Of a stretch of 64,000 bases of DNA, positions 1 through 12,454 are shown one piece after another. The DNA is taken from contig OY747721.1 in NCBI GenBank assembly GCA_963556495.2, positions 9,148,149 through 9,212,148 of the forward strand, read 5' to 3'. The DNA is from Valencia hispanica (taxonomy: Eukaryota > Chordata > Actinopteri > Cyprinodontiformes > Valenciidae). A program made the translations under genes and the position numbers. Every line of letters begins with the position of its first letter. The first letter of the stretch is position 1. Under the pieces are notes generated by a model that saw only the letters and a list, made by a program, of their open reading frames with translations, was not told the DNA's origin and did not search any database.

Positions 1-864
1 CCAAAAAGTGTAGAATTAAACAAGCTTACACCAAAATGTAAAAAAAAAAGAAAGACTTAATTGGTAAAGACCAATTTATACAGTTTAGAAGGGCTTATTT
101 TATACTCCACAGCAGAAGTATGGCTGACATCAGCCATAAAGGCTCAGCCATAGAGGCCAGTAGCAATGTCCAATTCAAATTCAAGTACAGTCTTAATTTT
201 TTACCTGAAGAAGGCACTCCACGAATGCTTTTTGGTAGAGAATCAATATTTTTACTAAAATGTAGTAAAATAACAAAAATAATGACCAGGCATGTAGACG
301 GCAGTATTCGACACTTATTCATACTATGTAGCAGCAAAAAAAGTTGAGGTCACCTTTGAAGAAAACGTTAATTGTGTGAGAGAACATTATTTTTGTAAGT
401 GTATCAGCCACACACTTTTGAATCTCACACCTGTGCACACTCCGGATATTTTCTATTTCTTTTTCTGAATAGGTGATGTACTACCATGTTTTGGGGATTT
501 GAGAAACCATATTTTTTGAGTAAGATATTTTTATGGATCGAAATTTTAGTGTGGCAGCAATACAAGCATATTGGAAATGTAATTAATTTACAAATACTCA
601 ATTGAAAACAGTTTTCAGTTCTGTGGACAATATTGATGCTGTTGGTGTACAAAATGAGGTAGCTGCAACTAAGAGAAAACTCAGCAGGGGTTTTGGTTTG
701 GTTAGACACAGGAGTTGAAATGTCTCTAAGAGAAAAACATCAGAAGCCTTGTCTGAAAATCAAATAGTTTGTTTTACCTGAACTTCAGTCAAGGCTGTTG
801 GTATTTCAAAGATTTGTTTCAGATTTGCTAAACTAAAGTGGAAGATTTTCTCGTCTCTGTTCAG
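1..864 (+). other. pcdh15: Partial intron upstream of the first visible pcdh15 exon
   Basis: AT-rich sequence with no convincing coding exon on either strand. The last part before 865 is a pyrimidine tract ending TTCTCGTCTCTGTTCAG, a good splice acceptor. The preceding exon of the gene, which should encode the middle of EC2, is not seen here and must lie before the window. Short open frames near 95-350 show no family resemblance I can name. Confidence 0.8.
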
Positions 865-1035
865 GACCGGGCACCTTCTCCAAGTGACCGCCGAACCGCT
901 ACTACCACACTGACCGTAGATGTGCTGGATGGAGATGACATGGGTCCCATGTTTCTACCTTGTACACTTGTGGGAAACACCCGTGACTGTAGTCCCATCA
1001 CGTATTTGGCCAGTGTTCTGGAGCTGACAGAGCCT
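865..1035 (+). CDS. pcdh15: pcdh15 exon: end of EC2, EC2-EC3 linker, start of EC3
   Basis: Codes 57 codons, phase 0 at both ends, after a TTCAG acceptor and before a GTAAGT donor. The peptide begins [10 protein letters not shown] and contains the last EC2 strand ([13 protein letters not shown]) followed by MGPMFLPC, closely matching vertebrate protocadherin-15. Two cysteines 13 residues apart (FLPC...RDC) match a pair conserved in the family that probably forms a disulfide at the start of EC3. Protocadherin-15 is the lower part of the tip link that gates hair-cell mechanotransduction, pairing with cadherin-23 through EC1-EC2. The start was set by the acceptor; the open frame runs further upstream by chance. 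Family identity is very secure; the paralogue is not resolved. Confidence 0.95.
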
Positions 1036-2827
1036 GTAAGTGTTATGCACATACATTATTCCCTGAATTTTGCTGTTTGGTGTGGAGAGCAAATAACCAG
1101 GCTCACTGCTGCTCTACTCACTGCGTTCACTGGAAAATATTTTATGTGTCGTGTTCAACATCTTTGCTTGCACTACTTCTGGTTATTGCACAGTAATAGG
1201 CATCTTTGATAGAAATCATACCTATGGATTATCCTAATAATCCCATATTAATATATTTACTGAGCCGGCTAGTAGAGTTGTGCGATTTTCAGCTTTGCTT
1301 GCTTTACTTAAAAGCTTTTAAAACTGTGTTCACTTTTATTTTTAGGTTGTTAAATAAATGGGAAAAAATGATGAATCAAAGTCACTTTTTAATTGAAATT
1401 TTGAATTATATTTGTCAAGTTACAGGGTTAGATTTGAAAAATAACAGGTCTAAGATAGTAGATTTAAATATTAGATTATTGTGTAATGTCATTTGTCATT
1501 TAACCTGGATTCAGAATACCTTTTTTATGTGTCATGATGGTGTTGTGGATAAAATGACAAATCAATGAGCTAGACATAACTTTGCAAAAATTGTAAGCTT
1601 GAAAATGGCCTGCAATATGTCCTTCACTACTATTTCCAGACACTGAAAATTAATTAGAAATTTAGTGGAAGGTTATCTCCCTATGATTCTATTACCCAGA
1701 CACTATCCCCTTTTATATCTGCTTTTAAAATCTCTGAGCGCTTAATCCAGCTCTAATATTTGCACTAAGTCTGGCAGGAAGAGGAAAGTGTAAAACCTTT
1801 GTTTACTCACCTTGACTTTTAGGTGCAGTATAATACTGCTTTTGGCAGCAGAGTAATGAGAAAACATGTTTATGTTTTCCATCTATACTTAAATTAAACT
1901 GACCTCTTTTCCAGCAAACTGATTTTTTTTTTAATTGAAAGCAATATGTGAACCACTCTTTTGCAGCCACATAACTATACTAATTAATATTCACAATAAT
2001 AGCACTAGCATGACTTTGATTTTACTCACCAATATGACACTTTGTAACTGCTGTTATTACCTAACATATATTGATCTCACAATCAATAAATTAAGGTTTC
2101 CCACTGTCATATAGGTAGTTCTAAGCAACATCAATTTAATAAAATAACTAATAAATATATAGTACAGTGATTAAGCACTTGGTCTATGTATTTGTCAGAA
2201 AATGTATTTATTAATTTGCAATGAATATTTTACCTGTGTATTGAACAATCAATCATTGTTCTGTAAAAGACCAGAAGTTTAAGTTTTTTCTCAGTGCTAT
2301 GACTTTTACATATTTACATCATCTATAATCTGTCATTATTTAGCAATAATACCACTAAGGTATATTTGTATGTATTTACTGACTTGAACCATAATGAATA
2401 AACCACAGAAATAAATCAGGGGAATAACCCTGAATTCCCCTTTGTCATGTCCATGGAAAGGTCACCAGCTTTCTGGATCTCTGGATCTCAGCAGGCAGGC
2501 AGGACAGCAGTCCTGCTTTTTTCTGTCTCTTTTCTCTGTTAAAGAAGTCTTGGCCTTTAGTCCTTATGACTGGCCCGCTTTGCTCTGAGGAATGGGAGAA
2601 GGCAATAGTTGTCTCTCATACAGACCAGGATATCAGGATGGAAATTACTCTCTTGGATTCCAGTCAGGATACTGTCTCAATAAAACAGCCAATGGATAAA
2701 AAGGTTACCTTCCTGATTAATGGAGTGCAGTTTTTTTTAAGCTGCACAGAAAAATATCCAGGCATGTTTATAAAAAGAAACATGACAGGCATAGGGCAGG
2801 CAGAAAACCAGGTGATACTGAAGAAAA

Positions 2828-3895
2828 TTAGGCAAGGCAATTTTATTTCTAAAGCACACTTTCAACAACAAGGTAATTCAAGGTGCTTTACATGATTAGG
2901 GGATAAGGTAAAAACAGCAATAAAGCAGGAAGCACACAAAAAACAGATGGGTTCTTTTAGCTGTGATTTAAAAGAACTCAGTGTTTCAGCAGCTTTGCAG
3001 TTGTCTAGAAGTTTGTTCCAGATTAGAGGAGCATAGAAACGGAAAGCTGCTTCTAACCCTAACCCTTTAAAAACTACTGCATGTTTGGTTCTAATACTAC
3101 AGATGTTGAGTAGACTGGAATTAGAGGACCTGAGTGGTCAGGTTGGTTGGTATAGTGACAAGATTTCTTCACTATACTATGGTGCTACGACATTCAATGA
3201 TTTATAAACTAGTAAAAGTATTTTGAAGTCTATTCTCTGAGCTACAGGGAGCCTGTGTTAGGACTTTAGAACTGGGATGATGTGCTCTACTTTCCTGGTT
3301 CTAATGAGGACATGAGCAGCAACATTCTGGATCAGCTGCAGCTGTCTTTGACATTTTAGGCAGACCTGTGAGGATGCTGTTGCAGTAATCAATTCGACTA
3401 AAGATAAACGCATGGATGCGTTTTTTGATGTCCTGTTGGGACATCAGTCATTTAATCCTACAAATGTTCTTCAGGTGATAGAAGGCTGACCTTGTAATTG
3501 CCTTTATGTGATCCTGGAGGTTCATGTCTGAGTCCATTACTACACCTAGATTTTGGGCCTGATCAAGAGTTTCTAGCTGTATTAACTGAAGCTGTGTGCT
3601 GACTCTTGATTGTTCCTCTTTAGGTCCAAAAATAAATACTTCTGTTTTGTTTGTGTTCAGGTGGAGAGAGTTATGGCACATCCATCTGTTGATTTTCTCG
3701 ATGCATTTACTTAGGGTTTGGATGGGTTCAAAGTCACTTGGTGACGTTGTAATGTAGAGCTGAGTATCATCTGGATCGTTATGATAGCTAATCTAATTGG
3801 TTGTTATTATCTGGGCCAATGGGAGCATGTAGATATTAAATAAGAGGGGCCCCACGATGTAGCCCTGGGGCACCTGTTCGTTTTCATGGAAGGTT
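2828..3895 (-). mobile_element. L2-clade LINE, 5'-truncated copy, antisense
   Basis: On the minus strand the 3' end reads AATAAAATTGCCTTGCCT, the same tail as the long L2 at 34.8-39.1 kb, preceded by the same hairpin (AGCAC/GTGCT). Further inside, 3448-3681 encodes [15 protein letters not shown] and [17 protein letters not shown], the region after the RT catalytic motif. At about 3850 the complement of the GVPQGS motif is still visible, and the copy fades near 3895. Frames are broken, so it is an inactive 5'-truncated insertion of about 1.07 kb. A CTAACCCTAACCC run at about 3055 lies inside it and is not a telomere. Confidence 0.88.
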
Positions 3896-4677
3896 TCCTA
3901 TTGAAACACAGAAGAACTAAATGAATAACTGAAAGAGCTGATCAGAAGAGATCACGTGTCTTGATTAGGGTACAACTGCACACATAAAACATCTTCTGGT
4001 TCTTCTCTGTGTTCTTATTGTTCAAATGTGAAGTTGAAGTATCCCGCTTTTAAAGTATTTCTCACTTCCCAGAACTTCCTGCCATATTTTGGGCAAGTAA
4101 GAATTAAGCATGGGCAGAAGATGATGTGTAAGATTAGGAGGGATTCAGGATGACTGGCAAAGTATATTAAATGATGATCAAAAACTGAGATATTCTCATA
4201 CAAAATCTCAGGAAAATTGTTAAACTGATAAAAATATCACATTACAATAGTAGATTAAACTATATCCCTCTTGGAAGGTTAAAACAGGATTCCAACTTCA
4301 ACTTTAGCCAGCCGATCTAAAAGACAAAATGTTATTTTATCTTTTACTCCATATCTTCAAGGTCAATTTATTGAAGGTTATGCATGCTGGAACATGACTG
4401 TGCTTCTTGATACTCACTACCTCTACATGACCAATGTTTTAACATTTGCATTTCATAAGATTTTGAGCCATGAGATCTCGTTACACCACTACAAGGGAGA
4501 AACGATTTCAAGAAACATTTTTTGGACAAACTGTCAACATATATCTCTGTGATTTCGAACAGATGGGAGTGTAAGTCCCTTGTGTAATAGTAAGTGTTAC
4601 AAGACTGAGTCTGGCACAATGTGGTTTTTATTTATGCTTACACAGCTGTGTGTGCTGTGCTTTTGTATCTCTGTCTC

Positions 4678-4920
4678 TGACATTTAGCTGATGCTGTTAT
4701 CCAGAGCAACTAGCAGTACCACTTTATTAATGAAACAAAGTCGCTGCAGGGAAAAAATCCTCAACTCTGACAAGTCAGCAGAGCATCCATCCCTTACTAC
4801 ACACACTCTCCCACACTTACACATGCATGATTGTGGTGAGCCAGCAGTGCATTCATGCCTTAACACCCTGTTCCACCTATACACACGTACAAACTTGTCT
4901 CGAGCCACTAAGAAGTAAGG
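4678..4920. repeat. Possible interspersed repeat (TTTAGCTGATGCTGTTATCC type)
   Basis: The piece TTTAGCTGATGCTGTTATCC followed by AGAGCAACTAGC resembles a widespread teleost repeat core that usually reads CTTTTATCCAAAGCGACTTAC. It is followed by a short CA-rich stretch. Boundaries are not visible and no target duplication was found. The call rests on this core alone. Confidence 0.35.
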
Positions 4921-5124
4921 CCTAACTGAATTCTGGCTACCTCATCTCTTTATTTTTTGCTAGATCTTTGCCACACAACCACACACACATCTAAATGATA
5001 TCCCTCAAAGGAATATTGGGTAACTAATTCTATGCTTTTAACCCTTTTCATTTTTTCTGATTTGCACATAAACACTCAGTCAGCCATAATCCCACATTCC
5101 GTCTTTCCTCCAAGTAATGTAATG

Positions 5125-5388
5125 GATGGGTGCACAATAACTTTCTCCAGCTGAACAGAAGCAAAACAGAAGTAATTACTTTTGGACCTAAAGAGGAACA
5201 ATCAAAAGTCAGCACACAGCTTCAGTTTATACAGCTAGAAACTCTTGATCAGGCCCGAAATCTAGGTGTAGTAATGGACTCAGACCTGAACCTCAAGGGT
5301 CACATAAAGGCAATAACAATGTCAGCCTTCTATCACCTGAAGAACATTTCTAGGATTAAAGGACTGTTGCAACAGAACCTCAAAAAAC
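5125..5388 (+). mobile_element. L2-clade LINE internal fragment
   Basis: About 264 bases match the long L2 element from its [11 protein letters not shown] segment to ISRIKGL (compare 38148-38410). The fragment is cut at both ends: it starts after the RT catalytic motif and stops inside the thumb region. At about 5388 it passes in one open frame into a different LINE that starts at its endonuclease domain. No target duplication marks the join. Confidence 0.85.
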
Positions 5389-7287
5389 TCAACACTGTTA
5401 ATATCGCACATTTAAATGTTCACTCTCTGCACAACAAAACTTTTGCAATCAATGATCTTATTTTAGACTATAATCTTAATTGTTTATTTGTAATGGAAAC
5501 ATGGCTGAGTTCAGATGCCCCTGTTGTTTTTATAGAGACCTCCCCACCAAACTTTAACTTCACTTATTCTACATGGAGTAGCAAAAGGGAAGGCGATACT
5601 GCTTTTATAAATTAATCAATGCTTTCTGCCAAATCTGTTTAATTTGATAGTTATAGCACTTTTGAATACAATGTAACTGCGCACCTCAGATTGTATGCGT
5701 CACAGTCAATAGGCCTCCTAAAAAGAGCACACCTTCTATTCAAGACTTTTCAGAGTTTGTATCAATTCTGCACAACTCCTTTGGACAGATTATTTAAACT
5801 GGTGATTTTAATCTACATGTGGGCAACCTTTTAGATTCTTTATCCACAGATTTTTTTAAATGTCATGAATTATATGGATTTTAGTCAACATGTCACATAG
5901 CCAACTCACGACAGAGGAAACACCCTGGACTTGGTCATCACGTATGGCCTGTTCACCAGTGTGTACTCTGTTGTTGACCTGGCTGTCTCTGACCACCACT
6001 GTGTGTTTTATCCAGCAGGAAACCTCTGTGAGAATTGTCAGGAAGCGTCATCTAACCCCTGAAGTGGCTATGGGTTTTCTTGAAGTTTTTGAAAAGACAC
6101 CTCCTATTGCTTTACCTGTCCCCAGTGATTGTATTGTCAATGATTTTAACAGTAAGCTTCAATCTGCTCTGGAATAAACTATGATTCAGAGGATGAAAAT
6201 GTTAGTTCTGCTGGATCTAAAGCGCTGCTTTTGATACAGTGGACCACACTATTCTTTTAACCAGTTTAAAATAGATTGGCCTCTCTGGTGCTGTTGACAA
6301 ATGGTTCACAATTCACATCCTATCTGACAGGACATTTATGGTAAGTTTAGATACCTGTTCCTCTAAGGTCCACAAGATTACATGTGGTGTGCCCCAGGGT
6401 TCAATTTTAGGCCCAGTGCTTTTTAAACTTTATATGCTCCCTCTTGGCAGTGTCGACGGAAGACACAGAGATGTACAACTGTGTATCATCAGGATAACTG
6501 TGAAAGTTAACTCCATGTCTCCCGATGACACACGGCCAATGGATGCACTTTTTAAATGCATTATAGATATTAAATCCTGGATGACAGAAAACTTTCTTCA
6601 GCTCAACCAGGAAAAAACTGAAGTTTAAGTCATTGGCCCTGAGGCTCAGAGAGAGAAACTTTTACCAAAACTATTATTAATCAGTGAAGAACCTGGACAT
6701 CGTTTTTGATTCTGAGCTGACTTTTATCACTCACATTAAAAAAATTACTAAAATAGGTTTTTATCATCTAAAGAACAATGCCAGAGTTCGCCCTATTCTT
6801 TGTCGGGCCAACACAGAGACACTGATGCATGCTTTTATCACCTGTACAATTGATAAGTGTAATGCCCTGCTTTCTGTTCTTCCCAAAAAGGTTTACAACT
6901 TCTACAAAATTCAGCAACATGTGTCCTGACGAAGACCAGAAGGCGGGAGCACATTACACCTGTCTTAAATTCATTGCATTGGCTACCTGTATGTTTTAAG
7001 ATCGATTTTAAGGTTCTTTTAATGGTTTTTTAAGATCTTAATGGTCTTGGGCCTTCATATCTTTCAGAGCTTCTTTTACCATATGAACTTTTGCGGTTTC
7101 TGCACTCCTCTGGCAGTCGTCTTCTTGTCATCCCTAAAGTCAGGACAAACATTTACAACAAGACTTCATTCCAATACTACGGTCCTCACTTCTGGAACAG
7201 GCTGCCGGAGGACCTCAGGGCCACAGAGAACGTTCATGTTTCTGGGTGTAGACTCAAGACTCACCTTTTTAGCCTAGCTTTTAACTG
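5389..7287 (+). pseudogene. Second L2-like LINE ORF2, degenerate with internal deletion
   Basis: The reading is L2/CR1-type ORF2 but a different family from the long element. It opens with NIAHLNVHSLHNK and METWL (endonuclease Asn and Glu motifs). Other frames show GDFNLHVGN near 5810 and SDHHCVF near 5990. At about 6180-6240 it jumps from the end of the endonuclease region straight to an RT motif A remnant ([11 protein letters not shown]), so the RT fingers are missing. [13 protein letters not shown] follows at about 6395 and the C terminus reads WNRLPEDLRATEN and KTHLFSLAFN with a stop at 7287. Frameshifts and stops make it inactive. Confidence 0.85.
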
Positions 7288-9610
7288 ATTATTATTTATT
7301 ATAGTCTGTTTAACTGCTCTGCATGTTTTACCTGATTAAACTTTATTTTACTACTTAATCTTATCATAGCTACCCACTGTTTATTTTTATATTCTAACCT
7401 GTTATTGTCAACTTGTTTCCTCTATGGGGGCCCTCTGCCTCGGGAGCGGTGGTCGGCTATGGCTGCCTGGGTGCTCTACAGGTAGCGCTTGAGTGGAGGT
7501 GGGGATCTCGGCCTTGCCTCCTCTGGGTGTCCTGTTTCGGTACCTCAGCTTCTACTGTTGATCTGCTGCTGCCGGTGCAGATGGCTCCTTTGATAGCGTT
7601 TCCTTGCCTAGCTCATCTGTTCTCTGTCCAATGTCCTTCTTATTGTTACTCTTAAGTGTCTGCATGCATGGGAGTTGGGTTGGGGGAAGTGGGGGGAAGT
7701 GGGGTATAATGCTCCTAAATCTGTGACAGAGGGATGGCAATGTGGTTTAGCCATCCATCCATCCATTTTCTTCCGCTTATCCGGGGTCGGGTCGTGGGGG
7801 CAGCAGCCTAAGCAAAGAGACCCAGACTTCCCTCTCCCCAGCCACTTGTTCCAGCTCCTCGGGAGGAACCCCAAGGCGCTCCCAGGCCAGCCGAGAAACA
7901 TAGTCCCTCCAGCGTGTCCTGGGCCTTCCCCTGGGCCTCCTCCCGGTGAGACGTGCCTGAAACACCTCACCAGGGAGGCGTCCAGGAGGCATCCTGACCA
8001 GATGCCCGAGCCACCTCAACTGACTCCTCTCGATGTGGAGAAGCAGCGGCTCTACTCTGAGCCCCCTCCGGATGACTGAGCTTCTCACCCTATCTCTAAG
8101 GGAGAGCCCAGACACTGCGGAGGAAACTCATTTCAGCCGCTTGTATCCGTGATCTCGTTCTTTCGGTCACCACCCAGAGTTTGTGACCATAGATGAGGGT
8201 AGGAACGTAGCTCTCTCTTCACCACGACAGACCGGTAGAGCGCTCGCATAACTGCAGATGCCCCACCAATCCGTCTATCGATCTCCCGCTCCATTTTTCC
8301 CTCATTTGTGAACAAGACCCCCAGATACTTAAACTCCTCCACTTGGGGATAGACACCATCCCTGACCAGGAGAAGGCACCCCACCCTTTTCCGGCTCAAG
8401 ACCATGGCCTCGGATTTGGAGGTGCTGATTCTCATTCCAGCCGCTTCACACTCGGCTGCGAACCGCTCCAGCAAAAGCTGTAGATCACGTTCCGATGAAG
8501 CCAACAGGACCACGTCATCTGCAAAGAGCAGAGACCCAATCCTGAGGCCACCAAAACGGATCCCCTCAACGCCTTGGCTGCGCCTAGAGATCCTGTCCAT
8601 AAAAGTTAGGAACAGGATCGGTGACAAAGGGCAACCTTGGCGGAGTCCAACTCTCACTGGAAACAAGCCCGACTTACTGCCGGCAATGCGAACCAAACCC
8701 TGGCACCGGTCGTACAGGGACCTAAAAGCCCGTTGCGGCTATCGGTGGGGCGCCCCGACGTAGGGCAGGGGTGGGGCGCTGGGATGTTGGCGGTGGGGAT
8801 TGGCCTAGGGGGGTGGCGGTGCGGTGCGGGGCGGCCGGCCGCGGCCCCTGCAGTGCCGGGGGCCCCTCGTCGGCCGGTCCCTTGTCTCCATTGACCGGGC
8901 CGCCCTGGCCCGGCCGGTTGCCGGCGGGGGCCGTGGGCTCGTCACTGCTGCCCCCCGGGCCCCTGCATAGTAGCCGCTGGACGTTCCCCTGGGGTTCTCC
9001 TTTGCTCCACTCTTGGGGGATGCGGTCGGCCCCACCGGGTCCGCCTGGGGCTCTGGGGGTCCTTTGGACGTCTTTGCTCCGATCTCCTTCATGTCTGCAT
9101 CGATTCCTGGGAAACGGATTGATGCCTGCTCACACCAACTATCGAACACTCTTATGGAGAAACCTTATATGCACCAGCATGCTAACACACACACATAGAT
9201 GTGGGGTCTTTGGTGTTTAAGGATATATTCTTGGGCTGAGGTTATCATTACTAGAGCTTGATTAATCAGTACCATGAGTTTTTCTGTGACATTGTTGTTG
9301 TATTTTTATATCTATGTTTGTGTGATGTGGTTGTGTAATTCTTAGTTCACAATGTTTGGTTTGTTTTGTCGATGTTCCTTTTTCTTGTTTTGTTTTCCCC
9401 CCTCTCTCTGCCGTCCTGTGGGTATGGAGGCAGACTTCAATGTCTTCCTGTGTTTTCTTTGTTCCCCTTCCTCTCTTGTATTTTCAACTCACCCTCTCTC
9501 TTGACTTTTTGTTTCCTACCTCTCTTCTTCATCTTCCTTCTTTCTTCTCCTTAATTTTCCGTCTCCGTGTCCATAACATCAGGAAATAAAAACCCCAACA
9601 ATTCATAATA
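7288..9610 (+). repeat. GC-rich 3' region probably belonging to the second LINE, split by Rex3
   Basis: After the LINE stop the sequence becomes strongly GC-rich from about 7425 to 7751, is interrupted by an antisense Rex3, and resumes at about 8736 to 9230 with runs such as GGGGCGGCCGGCCGCGG. It then becomes pyrimidine-rich and ends near AATAAAGATTTTTCAC at about 9607. Open frames here have biased composition and no recognisable domain. I infer that it is the 3' untranslated region of the LINE ending at 7287, because it follows the stop directly and ends in AATAAA. It could instead be a separate repeat. Confidence 0.5.
7752..8735 (-). mobile_element. Rex3 (RTE-clade) LINE, 5'-truncated, antisense
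   Basis: The minus strand ends in ATGGATGGATGG, the GATG-type tail known for Rex3. The plus strand at 8621 reads CGGTGACAAAGGGCAACC, which matches the conserved Rex3 RT segment widely used to amplify this element in teleosts. The minus-strand frame 8696-8133 encodes GLRQGCPLSPILF (RT motif B) and LLFADDVVLL (motif C). The frame then shifts into 8115-7777, which carries the C-terminal RWLGHLVRMP segment. Compared with the copy at 21.7 kb it lacks 38 bases near 8211 and 2 bases near 8117, so it is dead. The 5' edge near 8735 is approximate. Confidence 0.9.
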
Positions 9611-10120
9611 AAGATTTTTCACACATATATCAAGTGGAGGACTATAGCAAAAGCTGTACTGCTCCGCTTGTGAAAGTAAATCTGTTGGGCTTCTACTTGG
9701 TACTCAGACACCAATTCTGAGCTCCACACTGCCAAACAGGACACGTAAAAAAAAAGAAAAAAAAAGAAGAGGTTGGCATCAGAAGAATTATAATTATATC
9801 AGGCATGTTCATCCTCCCGTCTCACTCATGTTAACACAGAATGGAAAAGCTAAATAACCGCAGAACCACTTTTGCTCGTTCTCTGATGTTATTTTATCTG
9901 TCCTAGATTTTCACCATGTTTTAATTTATTTAACTTCCTGTAGATAAAAATGTTCTCACTCATTTTGACTTGACAAATATTACCTTTTCAGCCAAATCCT
10001 GAATGATGGTGATTCATTCGCGTCCTATCAGTTGATCACAATTTTTTAGCTTCTTTTGATTGACCGGCTTTTTTAAAGACTGGTCATTTGTTCATAATAG
10101 GATTAGGATCTGTATGATTC

Positions 10121-10330
10121 TATTTAATCAGTTTATTTATATAGAGCAAATTCACAATCTATGTCCTCTTAAGGCACTTTACCAGTCATTTCAATTAAAT
10201 CATTCATACATTCCGATCAATTAAAAAATCTTCTGTCTAAGGAAACCCAGCAGACTGCATTGAGTCATTGACTTGCAGCGTTCACTCCTCCAGGACAAAC
10301 ATGTAGTGACAGTATGTAGTATGATCGTGG
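10121..10330 (-). repeat. L2-type 3' tail of a SINE or LINE, antisense
   Basis: The complement reads GTTTGTCCTGGAGGAGTGAA, then CTGCTGGGTTTCCTTAGAC, then AAAGTGCCTTAAGAGG and GCTCTATATAAATAAACTG. This is a layout familiar from teleost elements whose 3' end resembles L2. It is non-coding, and the 5' limit is not visible. Confidence 0.55.
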
Positions 10331-10369
10331 AGCCAAGGGTAAGTCATTTATGGTTTTATGATTTTCAAG

Positions 10370-10990
10370 AATCCTAAAAATGAGATTTGCATTTGTATTC
10401 AGCTCTACTGTGTCAATACCCGCAGAACCCTATTTCTTTACAAGTATGGCTGCAAGTTTTTAGGGGTATTCCACTACATTAGTATGTCTTGATTTCAACC
10501 AATAAATGTTAGGTCTTGCTGTAAGTTTAGGAATGGCGTCCTGCTGGAAAGTGTACCTCTCAGATCACAAGTATGTTGCAGCCTCTAAGATGTTTTTTTT
10601 AACCCAAGATGTAGTGATATTTGGCTCCATCAACCATCCCATCAACTCTGATCAGCTTCCCTGTTTCTGTTGAAGAATCCCAACAGCATGGTGTTGCCAC
10701 CAACACCACATCAATGTTCAACAGTGCTTAGGGTGTTCCATCCACATAGCATTTGCATATAGGCTGAAAAGTGACATGAACAGTTGCTTCTTCATCTTTG
10801 CTGTGTCCCTTCAATGGCTTGTGGAAGCTTTAAGCTGGATCTCTTATGGTTTTCTTTTCCCAATCCCTTTCTTCAGGCACTTTTCCAAAAAAGCCAGATT
10901 TGTGGAATACACAACTAATAGTTGTCATACCAACACAGGGAATCTGTAGCTCACTCAGATTGTGCTTCCTTCCAATATGACCTAATACCC
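10370..10990 (-). pseudogene. Tc1-like transposon relic, antisense
   Basis: The plus strand shows GGCTGCAAGTTTTTAGGGGTATTCC and a TTGCCACCAACACCACATCAATG segment, typical of the complement of Tc1-like transposase genes in fish. On the minus strand a piece near 10950-10870 reads TTISCVFHKSGFFGKVPEE, like the C-terminal part of the Tc1 DNA-binding domain. Stops and shifts interrupt it. No terminal repeats were found. Confidence 0.65.
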
Positions 10991-12454
10991 AAAATGTGTA
11001 TTTGTTGCTGTTAGAACTGTTTCTCTTGAAAGTTATTTAAGTGGCACACTTGACTGAGCAAACAGAGAGCTCAATGAATCAGAAAAGTATATTTCTTAGG
11101 TCACAGGAACAAAGAGAAAAGGCACCCACAAGTTTCCATAGTAAAAGAAAGATAGTGGCGGTGAAGTGAGAAAAGTAATGAGTAAGGAGGGAGAGTCAAG
11201 GTACTGTGAAAGTTTGAGTACCAATCAGACTGATAAGAAGTGACAACCTCGGAGCCTCTGAGGGAAGATAACTGCAGTATGCTCTTTGTGTCTTTCCCTA
11301 TCACAGCCACACACACACACTACACAAGAATATATTGGCCATTGTGTTAAAGAGTTTACTGTTAGTTGGTGTTACGCATGCACTTCCAAAACACTGCTGC
11401 CTCTGCAACTTAGAAATTTACCATCTCTAAGGAAAGTAAAAAAAAAACTGATTATTGATCTGTACTGGAAACAGCTCACCCAACACTAGACCAATTATTT
11501 AATTTTTCATTACATCATCTGAGAAATTGATTGGTTAGAAGTTGCACAAACCTGAGTGAAGCATCAAAGACATCAGCACTACATTATAACCTCAGTTTGA
11601 AGCTATTTCTTAAGCACTGCTTACAACTTTGTAGCACTGCAGTGTACCGCCTCATGTAAATGGCCATCTGTTATTGTATTATGTGGATTGGAAAGTGCTT
11701 AATCTTTGTCCCATTGCTCATGCTACAAGGTACCACTTTGTGCCTGACAGAAGATCTTATTTGACCACTAAAGCCATCATTTTCTCCCTCCTTCTATTGA
11801 TCTCTTGACTTTTCTCAGGATCAGCCTCCCTTTTCCCTTAGTTGTCGTGTGTTTAAAAAAAAACAAAACAAAAGAGTGGTCTTGCTTAGTTTTAATATCA
11901 TTCATGCCGACCTAATACTTGTTGCTGTTAGTCTTCCTGCTGATTCAGAGTGTTTGCTTACTTGATTCTGCCAGCGTGTCTCTGACAGAAAGCTTTAGAG
12001 TCACAGCGTGTTAGAAGCTTTACAGCATCACCCTCCCAGCTTGCTATTTCTACCTGCTTTGGATCTACATTTTCATCTCTTTGTCCTGTGAGTTTAGTTA
12101 TATCGGGCTGTGATTAAAGGTTATTGTTTTGCAGCATGATGCCACGAGCACCTGCTGTTCTCTCTTTCCTTGTCTTTGGCAGAAAAACACCATGACTATA
12201 TCGTAATAGCATGAAAGTTGTAAAAATAACCTTATCTCAAACTAAATGTAAGCAATCAAAATCTTGATTCTTGAATTAATAAGTCATGTGTTCCTTTTTT
12301 ATTTTTTCAAAACAACACGGACAGAGACCTATTTAGCACCTCAATGACTCACAAATTTGTAATAACCTTCAAATCTCAATTGCATCTCATTCTATTATTA
12401 ATCAACAGAACTAGGAACATGATTTTGTTTGTGTGGTAAAAACACATAATTGTC

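Noticed and set aside
838..864. Coding extension EDFLVSVQ before the first exon
   Set aside because: The bases are a pyrimidine tract ending in CAG, the splice acceptor. The resemblance to the EC2 strand ending before DRA is coincidental.
3052..3066. Telomere-like CTAACCCTAACCC
   Set aside because: Only about two units, within a decayed L2 copy. Not evidence of a telomere or fusion point.
8771..9220. 149-codon proline- and glycine-rich frame in the GC-rich block
   Set aside because: Its length follows from GC richness (few stop codons), with long frames on the other strand too. No known domain.
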